A stretch of DNA of 64,000 nucleotides from Streptomyces sp. NBC_00353. Its GTDB lineage: Bacteria > Actinomycetota > Actinomycetes > Streptomycetales > Streptomycetaceae. A model generated the notes under the pieces. It had not been told where the DNA came from. It did not search any database and saw only the letters and a program-made list of their open reading frames with translations. The translations under genes and the position numbers were made by a program. Where the stretch lies: contig NZ_CP107985.1 of NCBI RefSeq assembly GCF_036108815.1, forward strand, positions 806,001 to 870,000, in the 5' to 3' direction. Shown here piece by piece: positions 49,671 through 58,931 of this stretch (position 1 is the first letter of the stretch; each line of letters starts with the position of its first letter).

Positions 49671-50411
49671 TCACCAGGGCACTATGCCGGCGTCGTCGAA
49701 GAACTGGCCGGTCGGACCGTCGTCGGGCAGGGTCGCGAGTTTGATGGCGATCGCCGCGCCCTGTTCGGGGGTGCGCACGCCGCGGAAGCCGTTGAGTTCG
49801 GTCGCGACGTAGCCGGGGCAGCCGGCGTTGATCAGGATGTTCGTGCCGCTCAGCTCCCGGGCGTACTGGAGGGTGACTGCGTTCAGGAACGTCTTGGACG
49901 GCGAGTACGCCACGGCCACCGGACCCGCCGTCTGCTCGGCAGCGGTTCCTGACTGCCTGGTGAGGGAGCCGACACTGCTGGACATGTTCACGATCCGCGG
50001 TACAGCAGAGCGGCGCAGCAGCGGCATCATCGCGTTGGTGACGCGGATGACGCCGATCACGTTGGTCTCCACAACCGTCCGGATGGTGGCGGGATCGACC
50101 CGGGTGGGCTCCTGCGGTATACCGCCGGCGATGCCGGCGTTGTTGACGAGCACGTCGAGGCGCCCCGCCTGTTTTTCGATCAGCCGTGCGGCGGCGGTCG
50201 CGCTCGCGTCATCGGTCACGTCCAGTGGCACGCCGAACGCGTCGACGCCGGCCGCGCGCAGTCTTTCCACCGCGGCCTTACGGCGCCGATCGTCGCGTGC
50301 GCCGACTCCGACGCTCCAGCCGAGGGCGCCAAGGCCCGCGGCGATCTCGTAGCCGATTCCCTTGTTCGCGCCGGTGACCAGCGCAATCGTTCGTTCACTC
50401 ATGGGGACCAT
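49671..50411 (-). CDS. Short-chain dehydrogenase/reductase
   Basis: 246 residues from ATG 50411 (GAGGA upstream; ATG 50402 also possible). SDR: TGANKGIGYEIAAGLGALG (cofactor TGxxxGxG), VLVNNAGIAGG (NNAG), NMSSSVGSL (catalytic Ser) and VAYSPSK (YxxxK). Residues after TGANKG suggest an NADP(H) preference. Oxidises or reduces a hydroxyl/keto group; substrate unknown. It is transcribed away from the LysR gene with a LysR-like operator in the gap, so it is the likely regulated target. Confidence 0.9.
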   Translation of the reverse strand: MVPMSERTIALVTGANKGIGYEIAAGLGALGWSVGVGARDDRRRKAAVERLRAAGVDAFGVPLDVTDDASATAAARLIEKQAGRLDVLVNNAGIAGGIPQEPTRVDPATIRTVVETNVIGVIRVTNAMMPLLRRSAVPRIVNMSSSVGSLTRQSGTAAEQTAGPVAVAYSPSKTFLNAVTLQYARELSGTNILINAGCPGYVATELNGFRGVRTPEQGAAIAIKLATLPDDGPTGQFFDDAGIVPW

Positions 50412-50460
50412 GCTGTCCTCGGACTCCGGCTGGGGTCCAAGACCGATCGGGTGGGCGACG

Positions 50461-50475
50461 ATACCGTCCGGGTAT
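50461..50475. promoter_or_regulatory. LysR-type operator T-N11-A
   Basis: ATACC, 5 bases, GGTAT: a perfect 15-bp palindrome with the T-N11-A pattern, in the divergent region between the SDR and LysR genes. Confidence 0.55.
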
Positions 50476-50497
50476 TGATCCGAGGTAGCGTGGTCGT

Positions 50498-51346
50498 ATG
50501 GAGACCCGGGAACTGCGCTACTTCGTCGCAGTCGCTGAGGAGTTGCACTTCGGGCGCGCCGCGCGGCGGCTCGGCATCGCGCAGCCGCCTTTGTCACGGG
50601 CGATCCAGCAGCTCGAACGCAGGCTCGGGGCAGTGCTGCTGGATCGAACCAGCCGCACTGTCGCACTGACCGAGGCCGGTTCGGTGCTGCTGGCCGAGGG
50701 CCGCGCGGCCCTCGATACGGTCGACGCTGCTGAACGCCGGACCCGCCGCGCTGCGCTTGCCACCACCGGCCGTCCTGGCCTGGTCCTGGTCACGAAGGCC
50801 AGCGCGTCCAGAGAACTGCTGGCGAAACTGCTCGACGCGTACGCCGCCGAACCCGGGGCGGTCCCGGTCGAGGTCATCCTGTGCGGGCCGGCCGAGCAGG
50901 AACGACTCCTGCGCGAGGGCCGGGCCGACGTGGCGCTACTGCACCGTCCGTTCGACTCGACGTCCGGGTTCGACACCGAAGAACTCAGCACGGAAGGCCA
51001 GGTTGTGGTCCTGCCGGCTGGGCATCCGCTCACCATCCGGGCCCATGTGCACATGGCCGACATCACCGGGCTGCCGGGCCTGCCCCTGCCACGCTGGCCC
51101 GACCCCGACGGCACCTACCCGCCCGGCCCCGGCCCGCAGGTCCGCGACCACGCGCAGCTGTTGCAGCTCGTCGCGCTCGGCCGTGCCTGCGCGGTCTCAC
51201 CGGAGTCGTGCCGAGCCCAACTGCACGGTGACCTCGCGGCAGTGCCCGTGCTGGACGCGCCGACAGTCACCACCGTGATCGCCTGGCCACCGCACAGCCG
51301 GTCCAGAGCCGTCGCCGACCTTGTCCGGACTGCGACACGTCTCTAG
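50498..51346 (+). CDS. LysR-family transcriptional regulator
   Basis: 282 residues from ATG 50498. N-terminal HTH: ELRYFVAVAEELHFGRAARR, LGIAQPPLSRAIQQLERRLG, AVLLDRTSRTVALTEAGSVL; C-terminal two-lobe effector domain with DVALLHRPFDSTSGFDTEEL. Regulates the divergent SDR gene, by layout and by the T-N11-A palindrome. Effector unknown. Confidence 0.9.
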   Translation: METRELRYFVAVAEELHFGRAARRLGIAQPPLSRAIQQLERRLGAVLLDRTSRTVALTEAGSVLLAEGRAALDTVDAAERRTRRAALATTGRPGLVLVTKASASRELLAKLLDAYAAEPGAVPVEVILCGPAEQERLLREGRADVALLHRPFDSTSGFDTEELSTEGQVVVLPAGHPLTIRAHVHMADITGLPGLPLPRWPDPDGTYPPGPGPQVRDHAQLLQLVALGRACAVSPESCRAQLHGDLAAVPVLDAPTVTTVIAWPPHSRSRAVADLVRTATRL

Positions 51347-51397
51347 TAGTTCCAACATGCCTGGCCAGGTTCCACCTATCGCGTCCCGGCTCAATGA

Positions 51398-52840
51398 TGG
51401 CAGCCCGCCGAACTGACGCGGGATCGTCAGGCCCGCGCGGCGGAACGAGAAGCTGCTCAGCGCGCCAACGAGGAGACCAGGCGGGAGCGTGAGCGCGCAC
51501 AGGCTTGGGTCCGTACGCAGAAGGAGAAGGAAGCTCAGCGCTCCGCCGAGTCCCGGAGGGCCGAGCAGATCGTCCGGAATCTGGAGAAGCGTGAGGCAGC
51601 CCGGGCCAGGGAGGCTGAGCAGAGGAAGCGGGCCGAAGCGCGTGAGAAGGCGGCGGCGGATCGGCGTGCGAAGCAGGACTTGAGCGACCGTCTGCGTCAG
51701 GAGGCGACTCTCAAGACAGCTGAGGTCGAGACGCAGGTGGATCGCTTGATGTCTGTGCTCCGCACGCGGCCTGGTGGTCTTCACACGCGCCGACTGCGGG
51801 TGGAAGAGGCTTTCAGCGAAGGCGGCGCCGATGGCCTGACCGGCTGCGTGGAGGAGACGTTCGGTGAAGTTGGCTACCCCGATGGTCTTCGTGGTGGGCG
51901 TCGCGCTGCTTTTGCTCCGGAGGCGAGGGAGCTGGTCCTGGAGGTCGAACTGCCTGGCCTGGTGGTGGTACCGGCTGTCACGCGGTACCGGTACAAGGCA
52001 TCCGCACCTCAGGCAGTGGTGCCTCAGCCACGGAAAGAGGCCGAGTGCAAGGCGATGTACAGAGACCTCGTCGCACGGCTCGCTCTGAGGGCCATCGACG
52101 AGGCCTTCGCGGTGACCCCGCCCTCACTGGTCGACGTGGTGGCGTTCAACGGGCACGTCCACGCCAAGGACCGCGCCACCGGGAAAGCCATCCGGCCCTG
52201 TCTGATCAGTCTGAGGGCGAGCCGGGACACGTTCGAGGACCTTGTCCTGGACGAGTCGGAACTCGACCCGGTTCAGAGCCTGCACTTCCTCAACGCCATC
52301 GTGTCCCAGCACCCCTACGATCTGGAACCCGTCCGGCCCGTGGTCACCTTCGACCTCGCCAAGTACAAGCTGGCTCCTGAGCGGGATGTCGTAGCCGGGC
52401 TGGACAGCCGGCCCGACCTCGTCGCGCTGGATCCCATCGAGTTCGAGCACCTCATCCGGCGTCTCTTCGAGAAGATCGGTCTCAAGTCCTGGGTCACCCA
52501 GGCCTCCCCCGACGACGGTGTCGACGCCGTGGCCGTCAACGAGGAACCCCTCATCGGCGGCCTGTGCATCATCCAGGCCAAACGCTCCAAGAACGCCGTA
52601 CCCGCCGAAGCCGTACGCGCACTCGTCGGCGTCATGCACGACAAAGCCGCCGCCAAAGGCATCGTCGTCACCACCGCATGGTTCGGCAAAGCCAGCTGGG
52701 ACTTCGCCCACCGCACCGGCCGCATGGAACTCATCGACGGCCGCCACCTCAAAGCCCTCCTTCTCGAGCACCTCGGCATCGACGCACTCATCGGCCTGCC
52801 CAAACTCCCACCCGGCTGGGAAACACGCGACCTCACCTGA
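51398..52840 (+). pseudogene. Mrr-like restriction endonuclease, 5'-truncated
   Basis: The frame is open from a TGA at 51395 but has no ATG/GTG start until TTG 51680. Residues from 51413 on are a long Arg/Glu coiled coil (ARAAEREAAQRANEETRRER, AQAWVRTQKEKEAQRS and onward), then a linker, then a C-terminal Mrr-type PD-(D/E)xK nuclease: IEFEHLIRRLFEKIGLKSW, ASPDDGVDAVAVNEEPLIGG, CIIQAKRSKNAVPAEA (D and QxK), ELIDGRHLKALLLEHLG. Family proteins from Streptomyces are about 600-700 residues with the same C-terminus, so the N-terminus is missing. Probably a broken modification-dependent restriction enzyme. Confidence 0.75.
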
Positions 52841-53032
52841 CACCAACCGCTCGCCCATAAGGGATCGGCTTGCCCTTGCGAGGAGCGCCTCTGGAAGCCC
52901 GGGCGGCCGGCAGCCGACGCCCCGAGGCACGGGCGCCGACCCAAAAGACCGAATTCCTGCGCTCCCCGCAGGACTGGCGCGTCGGGCGCCATCTTCCGCG
53001 GGAAAGCCGGGTAAGGAGGTGCCGCATGCTCC
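52841..53032. other. Short noncoding gap
   Basis: Between the nuclease relic and the CoA-transferase relic. Nothing seen. Confidence 0.4.
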
Positions 53033-53345
53033 TCAGTCCGCTTCCTTCAGAACTGTGGCGGTGTGCTGCCCGAGGAGCGGCGCTGCCGAGGTGGGCTGCA
53101 GGATCTGCCCTGCCGTCTCATGGGGCAGGCCGGCGTACTCGTGGGTTCCGGCCTCGGGGTGGGACAGTCGCGCAAACCACCCGCGATGTCGCAGCTGCGG
53201 GTCCTCGAAAAGGTCTCTGCCATTCTGGACGGGAGCGGCCGGGGCCAAGGAGCCCTGGAGCGGGTCCGGCGTGTGGCGGCGGCGTGTTCGTCGGCCCAGG
53301 TGCGGGCGAGCCTCGAACCGATTCCGGCCGTTCCTGAATGACGAC
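53033..53345 (-). pseudogene. CaiB/BaiF CoA-transferase relic
   Basis: Minus-strand frame: FEDPQLRHRGWFARLSHPEA, GTHEYAGLPHETAGQI, PAAPLLGQHTATVLKEAD (as SAAPLLGQHTATVLKE), typical of the C-terminus of formyl-CoA/acyl-CoA transferases (DPHLRARGxxxxLxHPxxGxxxxxGxPxxxS and PAPxLGqHTxEVL). An adjacent frame carries ARTWADEHAAATRRTRSRA. Truncated and frameshifted. Confidence 0.65.
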
Positions 53346-53504
53346 AATGAGGTCGAGATCCGACCCTTCGTTGATTCGCATCAGGGCGTGAGGCTGCGCG
53401 CCACGTCCACGTGAACGGCCGTTCGGCTCTGGAATTGCCGCCGATGCTCGGTCTCGGCTGATCCGCGGGTGGTGGCCAGCCCGCACCGTGGCGCGTTCTG
53501 ACCC

Positions 53505-54296
53505 TCAGGCTGCGTGAAGGGCGTGTGTGTTGCGCTGTGACACGGCCAGGTAGCCGACGAATCCGACGATCGCGGCCGTCCACGCGAGGGTGACCGGTGC
53601 CAATCCGAGGCCGAGGCCGCCGCGGGCGTGCCCGAGTGCCATCCAGTCGGCGAGGGAGGCGCCGAGGGGACGGGTGATGACGTACGCGGTCCAGAAGGCG
53701 GGCACCGCGTTCAGGGCGCCGAAGCGGTGGGTCAGGGCGGGCTCGCAGATGGCGGCCGAGAAAAGGGCGACCGAGCCCAGGTAGCCGAACCCGACGGTGG
53801 CGGTGAGGTCGCCCGCGGCGGTGCCGAGGGCGAATGTGGCGAGGACGGCCGCCCAGTAGAACGTCTCGCGGCGGCGGGTGCGGATGCTGTGGATGGACAG
53901 GGTCCGTTCGCTCGCGTACCAGAGGACGAAGACCGCGGCCAGTACGGCAAGGAAGGCCGGCGCCGACACGGCGTACGGTACGCCGAGGCCGACGTGCAGG
54001 ACGTCGGCTGCCATGGTGCCGAACACGCTGACCATGACGACGGCGGTCCAGTAGGCCCAGGCGACGTACTGGCGGAGAGCGAACTGCACGGCGAGGGCGG
54101 CCATCAGGGCGAGGCCGCCGAGAGTGACCGCCGGAACCGGACCGAGCAGGCGGGCCAGGAGGTCCGACGCCGTCTCGCCCATGCCGGTGGTCAGCACCTT
54201 GACGATCCAGAAGTAGACGGTCACCTCTGGCACCTTGTTCGCCATCCGACGTACGGGGACGAGGGGCTGGTCGTCGAGGACGTGCTCTGTGGTCAT
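53505..54296 (-). CDS. Membrane-repeat protein of the COG4705 (DUF347) type
   Basis: 263 residues from ATG 54296 (the frame continues upstream to 54362). Eight or so hydrophobic segments in repeated blocks: NKVPEVTVYFWIVKVLTTGM, AVTLGGLALMAALAVQFALR, FYWAAVLATFALGTAAGDLT, AFWTAYVITRPLGASLADWM. The repeated GExxSDLL and (A)GDLTA/SLADWM motifs are those of the DUF347 repeats. Function unknown; some members are said to bind or transport metals or to be stress-induced. Divergent from the ABC transporter operon. Confidence 0.8.
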   Translation of the reverse strand: MTTEHVLDDQPLVPVRRMANKVPEVTVYFWIVKVLTTGMGETASDLLARLLGPVPAVTLGGLALMAALAVQFALRQYVAWAYWTAVVMVSVFGTMAADVLHVGLGVPYAVSAPAFLAVLAAVFVLWYASERTLSIHSIRTRRRETFYWAAVLATFALGTAAGDLTATVGFGYLGSVALFSAAICEPALTHRFGALNAVPAFWTAYVITRPLGASLADWMALGHARGGLGLGLAPVTLAWTAAIVGFVGYLAVSQRNTHALHAA

Positions 54297-54498
54297 GATC
54301 CGCACGTTGGCACGCCGTGCCTGAACACAACCTGAACAGCGTGCGCGCCGGAGCGGCGGCACGTAGTACCGGGGTACGACCCGATGGGCGCGGATCAGCC
54401 CCCGGTACCACCGAATCGGGGCGTTTTGGTCCCTAGCGTGGTTGGTGATGCGTCAGGGGCGAAGGACTGGCGCCGGTCTCCGACAGGAAGAAACACGA
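54297..54498. other. Divergent promoter region
   Basis: 202 bp between the membrane-repeat gene and the ABC transporter operon. No palindrome of note. Confidence 0.4.
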
Positions 54499-55446
54499 AT
54501 GATCGACGCACAGCAGCTGACCAAGAGGTACGGCGAGAAGACTGCCGTCGACGGGCTGGACTTCGCCGTCAGGCCGGGCATGGTGACCGGTTTCCTGGGG
54601 CCCAACGGAGCCGGGAAGTCGACGACCATGCGGATGATCGTCGGGCTCGATGCTCCGTCGAGCGGCTCCGTCAAGGTCAACGGCCGCCACTACGCCCGGC
54701 ACGAGGCACCGCTTCAGGAGGTCGGGGCCCTTCTGGAGGCGAAATCGATTCACCCGGGCCGCTCGGCCCACAATCACCTGATGGCGCTCGCACTGACGCA
54801 TGGGATTCCCCGTTGCCGGGTCGACGAGGTCATCGACCTCGCGGGGCTGGGGAGTGTGGCGAAGAAGCGGGCAGGCGCTTTCTCCCTCGGCATGGGCCAG
54901 CGGCTCGGCATCGCGGCGGCACTCCTCGGCGATCCGCAGACCGTGATGCTGGACGAGCCGGTCAACGGGCTGGACCCGGAAGGCGTGCTCTGGATCCGCA
55001 ACCTGCTGAAGGCGCTCGCTGAGGAGGGCCGGACCGTGTTCGTGTCGTCCCATCTGATGAGCGAGATGGCCCTGGTGGCGGACCATCTCATCATCGTGGG
55101 TCGTGGCCGGCTGCTGGCCGACACGACCGTGCGGGACCTCGTCCGCGAGGCGGGCGGCGACATGGTGAAGGTGGCCACGCAGGACCCGGCGAGGCTGCGG
55201 GACGTACTGGCCGGTCCCGGTGTCGACGCCACGGGCCGCGCCGGCTCCGAGGAACTTCAGGTGACCGGGCTGACCGCCCGCGAGATCGGCCTGAAGGCGG
55301 CCGAGCACGGAATCGCGCTGTTCGAACTGAGTGCGCGGACGGTGTCGTTGGAAGAGGCGTTCATGAACCTGACCAAGGATGCCGTGGAGTACCACGGCTC
55401 CACGACCGGCATCGACCTCCTCGCGGCCGACGGGAGGGCGGCATGA
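54499..55446 (+). CDS. ABC transporter ATP-binding protein
   Basis: 315 residues from ATG 54499 (AGGAAG upstream). Walker A GPNGAGKSTTMRMI, Q-loop, signature FSLGMGQRLGIAAALLG, Walker B QTVMLDEPVNGLDPEG and H-loop VFVSSHLMSEMA. DrrA/CcmA-type (ABC-2 exporter) nucleotide-binding subunit with the typical C-terminal extension. Overlaps the permease gene by four bases (ATGA). The next genes are a histidine kinase and response regulator, a classic layout for an exporter and its two-component regulator, here probably drug or lipid efflux. Confidence 0.93.
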   Translation: MIDAQQLTKRYGEKTAVDGLDFAVRPGMVTGFLGPNGAGKSTTMRMIVGLDAPSSGSVKVNGRHYARHEAPLQEVGALLEAKSIHPGRSAHNHLMALALTHGIPRCRVDEVIDLAGLGSVAKKRAGAFSLGMGQRLGIAAALLGDPQTVMLDEPVNGLDPEGVLWIRNLLKALAEEGRTVFVSSHLMSEMALVADHLIIVGRGRLLADTTVRDLVREAGGDMVKVATQDPARLRDVLAGPGVDATGRAGSEELQVTGLTAREIGLKAAEHGIALFELSARTVSLEEAFMNLTKDAVEYHGSTTGIDLLAADGRAA

Positions 55447-56282
55447 GCACCCTCACCGCGACCGTCGAGGCACCCTCGTCCGGCCCCGCCCGCCCCGCCT
55501 ACCGGGTGACCGGACGGCGCGTGCTGTCCTCCGAGTGGGCCAAGCTGTGGTCGCTGCGCTCGACGTGGATCACCCTGAGCCTCGGACTGCTCTTCCTCGT
55601 CGCCTTCGGGCTGATCGCCGCGAGCCGCTACAAGTCCGGCATCGGCTCCGGTCACCTGGACCGGGACTTCGCTGACGCCACGGCCGTGAGCCTGTCTCTC
55701 TTCGGCACCAACTTCGCCCAGCTCGCCCTGGGCGTGCTCGGCGTGCTGGTCACGGCGGGGGAGTATTCCACCGGCATGATCCGCTCGACGCTGGCGGCCG
55801 TACCGCGCCGGTTGCCGGTGCTGTGGTCCAAGGCGGCCGTGTTCGGGCTGGTCACGCTGGCGGTCGGCACGCTCGGCGCGTTCGTCGCCTTCCTGTTCGG
55901 CAGCGGCATCGTCTCCGGCACCCCCGCCGCGATGGGCCTGACGGACGCGGGAGTCCTGCGAAGCCTGCTGGGCGCCGCGCTCTACCTCGGCCTGGTCGGC
56001 GTGATCGGCACCGCCCTGGGCGCGCTGCTGCGGTCGGTGGCCGGCGGCATCTCGGTGCTGGTCGCCGCCTTGATGCTGATCCCGGGGCTCGTGTCGCTGC
56101 TCCCCAGTTCCTGGCAGGACGACATCAGTCCCTACCTGCCGAGCAACGCGGGCGAGTCGATGTTCGCCCTGACGCACGACACCACCACCCTGTCGCCCAC
56201 GGCCGGGCTGCTGGTCTTCCTCGCCTGGACGGCACTCGCCCTGGCGGGGGCGGCATACCGGCTCGTGCGCAGCGACGTCTGA
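55443..56282 (+). CDS. ABC-2-type transporter permease
   Basis: 279 residues from ATG 55443. Six hydrophobic segments, including LSLGLLFLVAFGLIAA, LFGTNFAQLALGVLGVLVTA, ALYLGLVGVIGTALGALLR and LLVFLAWTALALAGAAYRLV. Sequences match the ABC2_membrane permease pattern with a 30-residue N-terminal cytoplasmic tail containing SEWAKLWSLRSTW. Partner of the preceding ATPase; translationally coupled. Confidence 0.9.
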   Translation: MSTLTATVEAPSSGPARPAYRVTGRRVLSSEWAKLWSLRSTWITLSLGLLFLVAFGLIAASRYKSGIGSGHLDRDFADATAVSLSLFGTNFAQLALGVLGVLVTAGEYSTGMIRSTLAAVPRRLPVLWSKAAVFGLVTLAVGTLGAFVAFLFGSGIVSGTPAAMGLTDAGVLRSLLGAALYLGLVGVIGTALGALLRSVAGGISVLVAALMLIPGLVSLLPSSWQDDISPYLPSNAGESMFALTHDTTTLSPTAGLLVFLAWTALALAGAAYRLVRSDV

Positions 56283-56286
56283 TCGC

Positions 56287-57603
56287 ATGCACCATGGGCA
56301 GGTGACCTCCTTGACGACACCCATGTCCGCCGACGAAGCCAGCGGGATGGGGCCGCTGGTCACCCGTCTCTCCCGGGGCGGCCAGCGGCTGCGACAGGCG
56401 GACCGGGCACATTCATGGGTACTGGACACCACGGTGGTGGTACTGGTCTTCCTCATGTTCTGCCTGCCGGACCTGTTGCACGGCGGTGCCGGGGACGGCG
56501 ATGGTCCACGCCGGTTCCGACTCGCCTTCACCCTGCTTCCCCCGGCGGTCACGCTGGTCCTGCAGGCCGGTCTGGTGCTGCCGCTGCTGTGGCGTCGGCG
56601 CAGGCCCATGGCGGCCTTCGGCACCATCGCGGCGGTGTTCGCCCTCCAGTGGTCGCTGGGCGCCGCGCTGCGCGCGGACGTTGCCCTGTTCATCGCCCTG
56701 TACAGCCTCGCCCTGCACGGGCGGCCGCGGCAGTTGCCGTGGGCCTGCGGGATCATGGCGGCGGGGATGGTGCTGGTCGCGGTGCGCGCGTCGGCGGCGG
56801 TGTCCGTCTGGGACGCGCTGTTCTTCCTGCTGAGCACCGCGACCGCGGCCCTGGCACTCGGTCTGATGGTACGGACCCGCCGGGCCCAGCTGGCGGGGCT
56901 GCGGGAACGGGCGGCCCGCCTGGAGATCGAACGTGACCAGCGCAGCAGGCTCGCGACCGCCACCGAGCGGACGCGGGTCGCCCGCGAGATGCACGACATC
57001 GTCGGTCACAACCTGGCCATCATGATCACCCTCGCTGACGCCGGTGTGTATGCCACGGATGCGGCTCCCGAACGTGGCAAAGAGGCCCTGCAGCTCATCG
57101 GCGACACAGGCCGGACTGCTCTCGGTGAACTGCGGCGCGTCCTCGGCGTGCTGCGGGAGGCGTCGGACGGCCCTCCCGTCACGCCTGAACTGAGTCCGCA
57201 GCCCGATCTCATGGACATCGAGGCGCTGTGCGACGGTGTGCGCACCGCCGGCCTGGACATCGTCTACCGGACCGCCGGCGACCTGGGTGCCCTGGACGGC
57301 GGGATGCAGTTGACGGTCTACCGCATCGTTCAGGAAGCCCTCACGAACAGCCTGAAGCACGCCGGGGCAGGCACGCGGGTGAAACTGTCGGTGGTCGTCG
57401 AGGATGTCCGGCTGGTCATCCGGGTCCGGGACGACGGCCCGGCGGAACGCCCCGGATCACGGAACGAGGAAGGACACGGACTGGTGGGCATGCGAGAACG
57501 AGTGGCGCTCTACGGAGGGAACGTCAGCGCCGGACCCGCGACCGGCGGGGGATGGGCGGTGGAGGCCACCCTCGACATGACACCCCGGGCCGGTGCCAGG
57601 TGA
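56287..57603 (+). CDS. NarL-type sensor histidine kinase
   Basis: 438 residues from ATG 56287 (GTG 56302 and ATG 56323 are alternatives). Four N-terminal membrane segments (VVVLVFLMFCLPDLLHGG, LLPPAVTLVLQAGLVLPLL and others), a HisKA_3 dimerisation domain with REMHDIVGHNLAIM (phospho-His), and a HATPase: VQEALTNSLKHAGAGTRV, GHGLVGMRERVALYG. Resembles DesK-type membrane kinases. Senses an envelope signal, probably the same compound the ABC transporter exports. Overlaps the regulator gene by four bases. Confidence 0.92.
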   Translation: MHHGQVTSLTTPMSADEASGMGPLVTRLSRGGQRLRQADRAHSWVLDTTVVVLVFLMFCLPDLLHGGAGDGDGPRRFRLAFTLLPPAVTLVLQAGLVLPLLWRRRRPMAAFGTIAAVFALQWSLGAALRADVALFIALYSLALHGRPRQLPWACGIMAAGMVLVAVRASAAVSVWDALFFLLSTATAALALGLMVRTRRAQLAGLRERAARLEIERDQRSRLATATERTRVAREMHDIVGHNLAIMITLADAGVYATDAAPERGKEALQLIGDTGRTALGELRRVLGVLREASDGPPVTPELSPQPDLMDIEALCDGVRTAGLDIVYRTAGDLGALDGGMQLTVYRIVQEALTNSLKHAGAGTRVKLSVVVEDVRLVIRVRDDGPAERPGSRNEEGHGLVGMRERVALYGGNVSAGPATGGGWAVEATLDMTPRAGAR

Positions 57604-58268
57604 CCACAGTGCTCATCGTGGACGACCAGCCGCTCCAACGCTACGGTTTCCGGGTGCTGCTCGACTCCATCTCCGAGACGGAGGTGGTCGGTGAGGCCGC
57701 GCACGGCGCCGAGGCCGTCCGTAAGACCGCCGAGCTGCGTCCCGACGTCGTCCTCATGGACGTACGCATGCCAGGTATGGACGGCATCGAGGCCACCCGC
57801 CGGATCACCGCCGCCGGCGGCCGCTCCCGCGTTCTCGTGCTGACCACTTTCGACCTCGACGAATACGTCCACGCCGCCCTCCGGGCCGGAGCCAGCGGCT
57901 TCCTCCTCAAGGACGCGCGCCCCGAGGAACTCCTCGCCGGCATCCGCGCCGTCGCCGTCGGCGACGCCGTCATCGCGCCGGCTCTCACCCGCCGACTCCT
58001 GGACGAGTACGCCCAGCACGTGCCCGCTCGCCGGAGCGATTCCGAGGAGGACCCGAGACTGGATGCACTCACCGAACGCGAGCGCGAGATCCTCGTCGCC
58101 ATCGGCAAGGGGTGGACCAACGGTGAGATTGCCACCCGCTTCGTGGTGTCCGAGTCCACCGTCAAGACACACGTGGGCCGCGTCCTGGCCAAGATCGGTG
58201 CCCGCGATCGCATCCAGGCCGTGATCCTCGCTTATGACCTCGGGCTCGCCGGCCCCGGTGCGGGGTAA
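57600..58268 (+). CDS. NarL/LuxR-family response regulator
   Basis: 222 residues from GTG 57600. Receiver: VLIVDDQPLQRYGFRVLL, VVLMDVRMPGMDG (phospho-Asp), LLKDARPEELLAGIRAVA; C-terminal LuxR HTH: LTEREREILVAIGKGWTNG, ATRFVVSESTVKTHVGRVLA, RIQAVILAYDLG. Partner of the preceding kinase, likely activates the ABC transporter operon. Confidence 0.93.
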   Translation: MTTVLIVDDQPLQRYGFRVLLDSISETEVVGEAAHGAEAVRKTAELRPDVVLMDVRMPGMDGIEATRRITAAGGRSRVLVLTTFDLDEYVHAALRAGASGFLLKDARPEELLAGIRAVAVGDAVIAPALTRRLLDEYAQHVPARRSDSEEDPRLDALTEREREILVAIGKGWTNGEIATRFVVSESTVKTHVGRVLAKIGARDRIQAVILAYDLGLAGPGAG

Positions 58269-58379
58269 GTGGACGGCGAAGGCCGGACCGCCGGCTCCGA
58301 GGCATCGCGGAGCGGCACGGCGGCCGTCGTGGCGGAATCTGCCCGAACAGTTCCCGCAGCGCCCGCACCTGCTCCGCAC

Positions 58380-58610
58380 TCACATCCCGTGGTCCCGCAA
58401 TGGTCCGACGCGCAGGCCGCGTTGCTCGCAGGTGTCCAGCAGGCGGGGCAGTGCGCCAAGGGTGGTGCGCCAGGAACCGGGGGCCGAGGTGTAGTCGGAG
58501 TCGTGAAGCAGGATCGTGCCACCGCCGTCCAGGCCGGCCGTGACGGTGCGGTGGACGCTGTCGGGTGTGACCCTGGCCCGCCAGTCCTCGCCCCAGCAGG
58601 TCCACAGCAC
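58380..58610 (-). pseudogene. Polysaccharide deacetylase relic, C-terminal end
   Basis: Minus-strand frame: VLWTCWGEDWRARVTPDSVH-like (MLWTCWGEDWRARVT), TVTAGLDGGGTILLHDSDYT, PGSWRTTLGALPRLLDTCEQ, RGLRVGPLRDHG. This is the C-terminal part of a polysaccharide deacetylase (NodB) enzyme (GGTILLHDSD is the last-strand motif). The catalytic N-terminal region is missing. Confidence 0.7.
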
Positions 58611-58931
58611 CGGAGCGACATTAATCCCGGGCGGACGCCCACCGTCGGTGCTTCAGCCGCTGGGTTGACGACTGTTACGTGAGAATCGCCGGCGGCTTCA
58701 CCCCACCCAAAGACACCGACGAGCAAGGCGACACGCGGCCACCACGAATGCCGGGCTCCTTGTTCCAGTGCAGTCGAGGGCCAGGGTCGGGTTCAGGCGG
58801 AGTTCTGGAGTCTCGCGTCTCAGACCTCTCATAGGTCACAAGGCCCGACCGTGCCACCGGGAACCTGAACGCATCCTGACTGCCGCGTGGCATCACCTGC
58901 CCTGCCGACCCCACACGAGGATCATGCTGCC
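58611..58931. other. Gene-free stretch
   Basis: 321 bp with open frames but no motif. Holds the leader of the BASS transporter gene (58932). Confidence 0.4.
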
